The notes under the pieces: model-generated
Database searches by the model: none
What the model was told of the DNA's origin: nothing
What the model saw: the letters and a program-made list of their open reading frames with translations, nothing else
Translations under genes and position numbers: made by a program
From: Streptomyces fradiae ATCC 10745 = DSM 40063
GTDB taxonomy: Bacteria > Actinomycetota > Actinomycetes > Streptomycetales > Streptomycetaceae
Reading direction: 5' to 3'
DNA length: 64,000 bases
Assembly: GCF_008704425.1 (NCBI RefSeq)
Contig: NZ_CP023696.1
Location: 3,024,501 to 3,088,500, forward strand
Shown: positions 61,146 through 64,000 of the stretch, one piece after another
How positions within the stretch are numbered: position 1 is the first letter of the stretch
Layout of the letters: every line of letters begins with the position of its first letter

Positions 61146-61724
61146 TCACCGGTCGCCGGCGGCACCCCGGGCGGAGCCCTTCGGCTCGGCAGCGCCCTCG
61201 GCGTCCTCTGCGGCGTCCGGCGTGCCGTCCTGGGCGGCGGCGTCCGGGGTTTCGTCCCGCTTCGCGGAGGCGGCGGGGGCGGCGTCCTTGGGGGTGGCGG
61301 CCGGGGACGGGTCGGGTTCGACGGCGATGGCGATCTCGGTGATCTCCTCGGCGGCCTCACCGCGCCACGCCTTGACGGCCTGCTCGCCGTGCTCGGCGAC
61401 CTTCTCGTACGTCTCGCGCGCCCTGACGGCGTACTCGGCCGCCACGCCGACGCCCCGCAGGGCCAGGTCCTGGGCGGTCTCACCGAGCTTCTTCAGGTCC
61501 GTGTCAAGACCGCCGACCAGCTCCGCGAACCGGGTCTGGATGGTCGCCTGGGCCTCCTTCGCCTGGGCGGCGACCTTCTCCTGGACCGCCTTCGGGTCGG
61601 TGTTGCGCACCGCGTCCAGCCGGGACGGGGCCTCGGCGGCGATCCTGCGGGCCTGCTGCACGGCGAGGTCGGCGGTACCGGCGGCGAAGTAGAGGGGCGT
61701 ACGGAGCTCGTCCTTGATGGCCAT
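61146..61724 (-). CDS. Coiled-coil protein, heparin-binding-haemagglutinin-like
   Basis: A 192-residue protein. The first 120 residues are amphipathic helix: MAIKDELRTPLYFAAGTADL, VQQARRIAAEAPSRLDAVR, KVAAQAKEAQATIQTRFAEL, then VGVAAEYAVRARETYEKVAE. This resembles mycobacterial HbhA and streptomycete homologues. The last 65 residues are Ala/Glu/Pro/Asp-rich rather than the Lys-rich heparin-binding tail of HbhA, so an adhesin role is doubtful; a membrane- or lipid-associated structural role is as likely. It lies 59 bp downstream of the helix-turn-helix gene on the same strand, a conserved pairing. Confidence 0.78.
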   Translation of the reverse strand: MAIKDELRTPLYFAAGTADLAVQQARRIAAEAPSRLDAVRNTDPKAVQEKVAAQAKEAQATIQTRFAELVGGLDTDLKKLGETAQDLALRGVGVAAEYAVRARETYEKVAEHGEQAVKAWRGEAAEEITEIAIAVEPDPSPAATPKDAAPAASAKRDETPDAAAQDGTPDAAEDAEGAAEPKGSARGAAGDR

Positions 61725-61783
61725 GGTCTGGGGTCCTCCCGTGTCGCGGGCACCGCGCGGCGAGGCGCGCGGGCGTCGCGGAG

Positions 61784-62185
61784 TCAGAGTTCGGTAGATC
61801 CTGCGCCTGCTCCGGCATCACCGGTGCCGCCGTCCGAGTCGAACGCGTTCTCCTTGCGGAAGGAGTCGTAGATCTGGAGCAGCACCTGCTTCTGCCGCTC
61901 GTTGATCGACGGGTCGGCGAGGATCGCGGCCCGCGTCTCCAGCTCCTCGCGGTCCTGCTCGTCGAGGATCCCGGCCCGCACGTACAGGGTCTCGGCGGAG
62001 ATCCGCAGCGCCTTGGCGACCTGCTGGAGCACCTCCGCGCTCGGCTTGCGCAGCCCGCGCTCGATCTGGCTCAGATACGGATTCGACACCCCGGCCGCCT
62101 CCGCGAGCTGCCGCAGCGAGAGCTGCGCGGTGCGCCGCTGCTCACGGAGGTACTCGCCGAGGTTGCCGACGTTCAGTGATGCCAT
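61784..62185 (-). CDS. XRE-family helix-turn-helix regulator
   Basis: A 133-residue Cro/CI-type regulator. The DNA-binding domain is residues about 8-65 (LGEYLREQRRTAQLSLRQLA, VSNPYLSQIERGLRKPSAEV, ALRISAETLYVRAGI). A helical tail (EQDREELETRAAILADPSIN, RQKQVLLQIYDSFRKE) likely mediates dimerisation. It probably controls its own unit with the downstream HbhA-like gene. The start is the ATG before ASLNVGN. Target genes are unknown. Confidence 0.87.
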   Translation of the reverse strand: MASLNVGNLGEYLREQRRTAQLSLRQLAEAAGVSNPYLSQIERGLRKPSAEVLQQVAKALRISAETLYVRAGILDEQDREELETRAAILADPSINERQKQVLLQIYDSFRKENAFDSDGGTGDAGAGAGSTEL

Positions 62186-62411
62186 GTCCCGATACTGCCC
62201 CAGCGGTGCTAACAATTGCAAGCAGACGCTTGCGCCAGTTATACGAGCGGGGCGCTCCGTCCGCCCGCCGACCGTCCGGTCCGCCGAAGACGGGCCCTTC
62301 GGTTCCCGGCACGCCAGGGCCTCAACTTCACTCGGGCGCAAGGCGATACGGCCTCTGCTCGGTGTGTCCGCGTGCCAGCATGGGGTGGGAGTCGTCGGCG
62401 GGAGGGGAGCC

Positions 62412-63188
62412 ATGGCAGCCGAACGCGTGTGGCTGGACGTGCCGTTCGCGGAGAAGGACGAGGCGAAGAGGGGCGGTGCGCGGTGGGACGCCGCCGCGAA
62501 GCGGTGGTACGCGCCCCGGCCGGGGATGGCGGGGCTGGAGCGGTGGGCCGCCGCACCGGAGGTGCCCGATCTGCTGCCGGGTGAGGACCGGAGCCTGGGC
62601 AGCGGGCTGTTCGTCGACCTGGTACCGCGCAGCTGCTGGTTCACCAACGTCCGGTACTGCGTGGACGGCAGGGACTGGGAGCGGCTGCGCCGCATGATCA
62701 CCCGCAGGGCGGGCTTCCGCTGCGAGGCCTGCGGCGCCGCCGAGGACCGCGACCGGCGGCGCTGGCTCGAGGCGCACGAGCGGTGGACGTACGACGACTC
62801 CACCCGCGTGCAGACCCTCAGGCGGCTCATCTGCCTGTGCACCGACTGCCACACGGTCACCCACTTCGGGCTCGCCCAGGTCCGGGGCGTCGAGGCGCGG
62901 GCGTTCGCCCATCTGGTGGAGGTCACCGGGATGACCGAAGCGCAGGCGCGGCAGCACGTCGGTGCGGCCTTCGCGGTGTGGGAGCGGCGTTCCCGGGTCA
63001 CCTGGGAGCTGGACCTCGGCATCCTCACCGACGCGGGGATCACCCTCGCCGTGCCCCCGGACGCCGCGGACCGGGCCCGGGTGTCCGAGGAGACCCTGCG
63101 GCGGGAGGGGCGTCCGGCCGTGCCCCGGCAGTCCGGCTCCGGCCCGTACGGCGGCGGCGACGCCGGGCGGTCGAGCGGGCCGCGCTGA
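62412..63188 (+). CDS. DUF5710 and HNH-like Cys/His protein
   Basis: A 258-residue protein in two parts. Residues 1-50 match the DUF5710 pattern: VWLDVPFAEKDEAKRGGARW, then DAAAKRWYAPRPG, a small fold found on DNA-handling proteins. Residues about 75-160 look like a zinc-bound HNH/HNHc-type motif: VPRSCWFTNVRYCV, GFRCEACGAAEDR, WLEAHERWTYDD, LICLCTDCHTVTHFG. The tail (about 175-258) is Arg/Ala-rich. A strong GGAGGGGAG ribosome site precedes the ATG. This could be a nuclease or a nucleic-acid binding protein; activity is unproven and no partner genes are adjacent. Confidence 0.78.
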   Translation: MAAERVWLDVPFAEKDEAKRGGARWDAAAKRWYAPRPGMAGLERWAAAPEVPDLLPGEDRSLGSGLFVDLVPRSCWFTNVRYCVDGRDWERLRRMITRRAGFRCEACGAAEDRDRRRWLEAHERWTYDDSTRVQTLRRLICLCTDCHTVTHFGLAQVRGVEARAFAHLVEVTGMTEAQARQHVGAAFAVWERRSRVTWELDLGILTDAGITLAVPPDAADRARVSEETLRREGRPAVPRQSGSGPYGGGDAGRSSGPR

Positions 63189-63289
63189 CGGAGGGGCGGG
63201 GCGGTACTGAGGAGGGGGGTGGGGCTGGGCGGGGAGAGCGGGGCGCGGCGAACCGGTCGGCCGGGCGGGACGGCCGGGCCGGGTGGGGC

Positions 63290-64000
63290 TCAGCGTCCGG
63301 TTCCGCCGCCCGCCCCGCGCGCGGCCCCGTACAGCAGCAGCGCCGCCGCGCCGAGCAGGGACACCGCGGCGGTGGCGACGAGCAGCGGCCCCAGCCCCAG
63401 GCCGGGCAGCACCGCACCGGCGAGGGCCGGCGCCGCGACCGAGCTGAGGGCCCCCACGACCAGGCAGGCCGTGAACGCCGCGCCCGCGTGCTCGGGCACC
63501 AGCCCGGCGGTCCAGACCGCGAGCACCGCGGACCCCGTCATGTACCCGGCTCCGAAGACGCACGCCGAGGCCGCCGTCGCGACGACGGAGTCGCCGCCCA
63601 GCGCGAGCAGCACCAGCGCCGCACCGACCGTCGCCAGGCACAGCGCGGCGACCCGGAGGCTGCCCGCTCGCCGCACGAGAGCCCCGGTCGCCACCGCCAC
63701 CATGCCGGTGAGGCCGATGGCCGCGTAGAGGGCCGGGACGGCTGCCGCCGGGAGGCCACCGCGGTCCAGGGCGTCGGCGGCGTAGGTGAAGTAGACGACC
63801 ACGGCCGCGAAGTAGACGACCGAGTAGGCCGCCGGGGCGCGCAGCGCCGCCACCAGGGAGGGGGCACCGGATCGTCCCTTCCGGTGCGGGGCCGCCCCGG
63901 TCCGCGGCACCAGGCGCACGTTCACGAGTGCGGCGGCCACCGCGGCGATGGCGATGCCGGCCCAGACCCGCCGCCACGAGCCCACCGCGGCCAGGACGGC
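63290..64000 (-). CDS. MFS transporter, 5' truncated by window edge
   Basis: The visible 237 codons are the C-terminal half of a major facilitator. About seven helices are seen: an N-terminal one (VWAGIAIAAVAAALVNVRLV), then LVAALRAPAAYSVVYFAAVV, VPALYAAIGLTGMVAVATGA, VAALCLATVGAALVLLALGG, AASACVFGAGYMTGSAVLAV, FTACLVVGALSSVAAPALAG and LLVATAAVSLLGAAALLLYG. The GALVRRAGSLRV loop fits MFS loop 8-9. The reading frame continues past base 64000, so the start is outside. The substrate is unknown; related YbfB/CynX-like carriers exist. Confidence 0.8.
   Translation of the reverse strand, partial: AVLAAVGSWRRVWAGIAIAAVAAALVNVRLVPRTGAAPHRKGRSGAPSLVAALRAPAAYSVVYFAAVVVYFTYAADALDRGGLPAAAVPALYAAIGLTGMVAVATGALVRRAGSLRVAALCLATVGAALVLLALGGDSVVATAASACVFGAGYMTGSAVLAVWTAGLVPEHAGAAFTACLVVGALSSVAAPALAGAVLPGLGLGPLLVATAAVSLLGAAALLLYGAARGAGGGTGR

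Overview
The window is a 64 kb, very GC-rich stretch of an actinobacterial chromosome. It looks like a Streptomyces or a close relative. Pointers are MsiK, SenS/SenR/HbpS, a CdgB-type diguanylate cyclase, the PhoR/PhoP/PhoU/MtpA block, the mycothiol gene mshA, several apparently leaderless starts and strong GC bias at third codon positions. From memory, gene content and order resemble the S. coelicolor core region around SCO4200-SCO4290; this is recollection, not a search result. I saw no integrase, transposase, prophage or CRISPR array.

Layout. 1-2.5 kb: trehalose synthesis (otsA partial, otsB). 2.5-10 kb: an amino-sugar block with a sugar-binding lipoprotein, a SIS-domain isomerase, nagK, nagA, a PfkB kinase and a class II aldolase, with DasR-type (dre-like) operators before three of its units. 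10-15.7 kb: a carbohydrate-binding membrane protein, a GAF-PAS-GGDEF cyclase with a BldD-like box upstream, a flavin reductase, ArfB, TerD and a GNAT enzyme. 15.7-20 kb: a secreted M1 peptidase and the haem/redox-sensing set hbpS-senS-senR. 20-28 kb: small enzymes, tRNA-Thr(UGU), msiK, a sugar nucleotidyltransferase, a cupin regulator and a DoxX-type membrane protein. 28-31 kb: rlmB and cysS.

31-36 kb: an ECF sigma factor (SigK type), its RskA-type anti-sigma factor, a membrane-anchored molybdopterin oxidoreductase and a fasciclin-domain lipoprotein. Two promoters of the form CCATCC-N16-CGAA lie before the sigma gene and the oxidoreductase gene, matching the mycobacterial SigK promoter as I remember it. 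This is the most interesting item. 36-43 kb: ispD/ispF, carD, a lipoprotein, phoR-phoP, phoU and a metallothionein, with a PHO box between phoR and phoU.

43-53 kb: two large PAS/PP2C phosphatases, small membrane proteins, gpmA and an MFS exporter. 53-64 kb: ybjN, mshA, a GNAT enzyme, a methyltransferase preceded by a hexanucleotide microsatellite, an NlpC/P60 hydrolase, a REC-PP2C phosphatase, small conserved proteins and a partial MFS gene. A recurring theme is short in-frame GC-rich tandem repeats inside signalling proteins (SenS, SenR, CdgB, a PP2C phosphatase) and in intergenic gaps.
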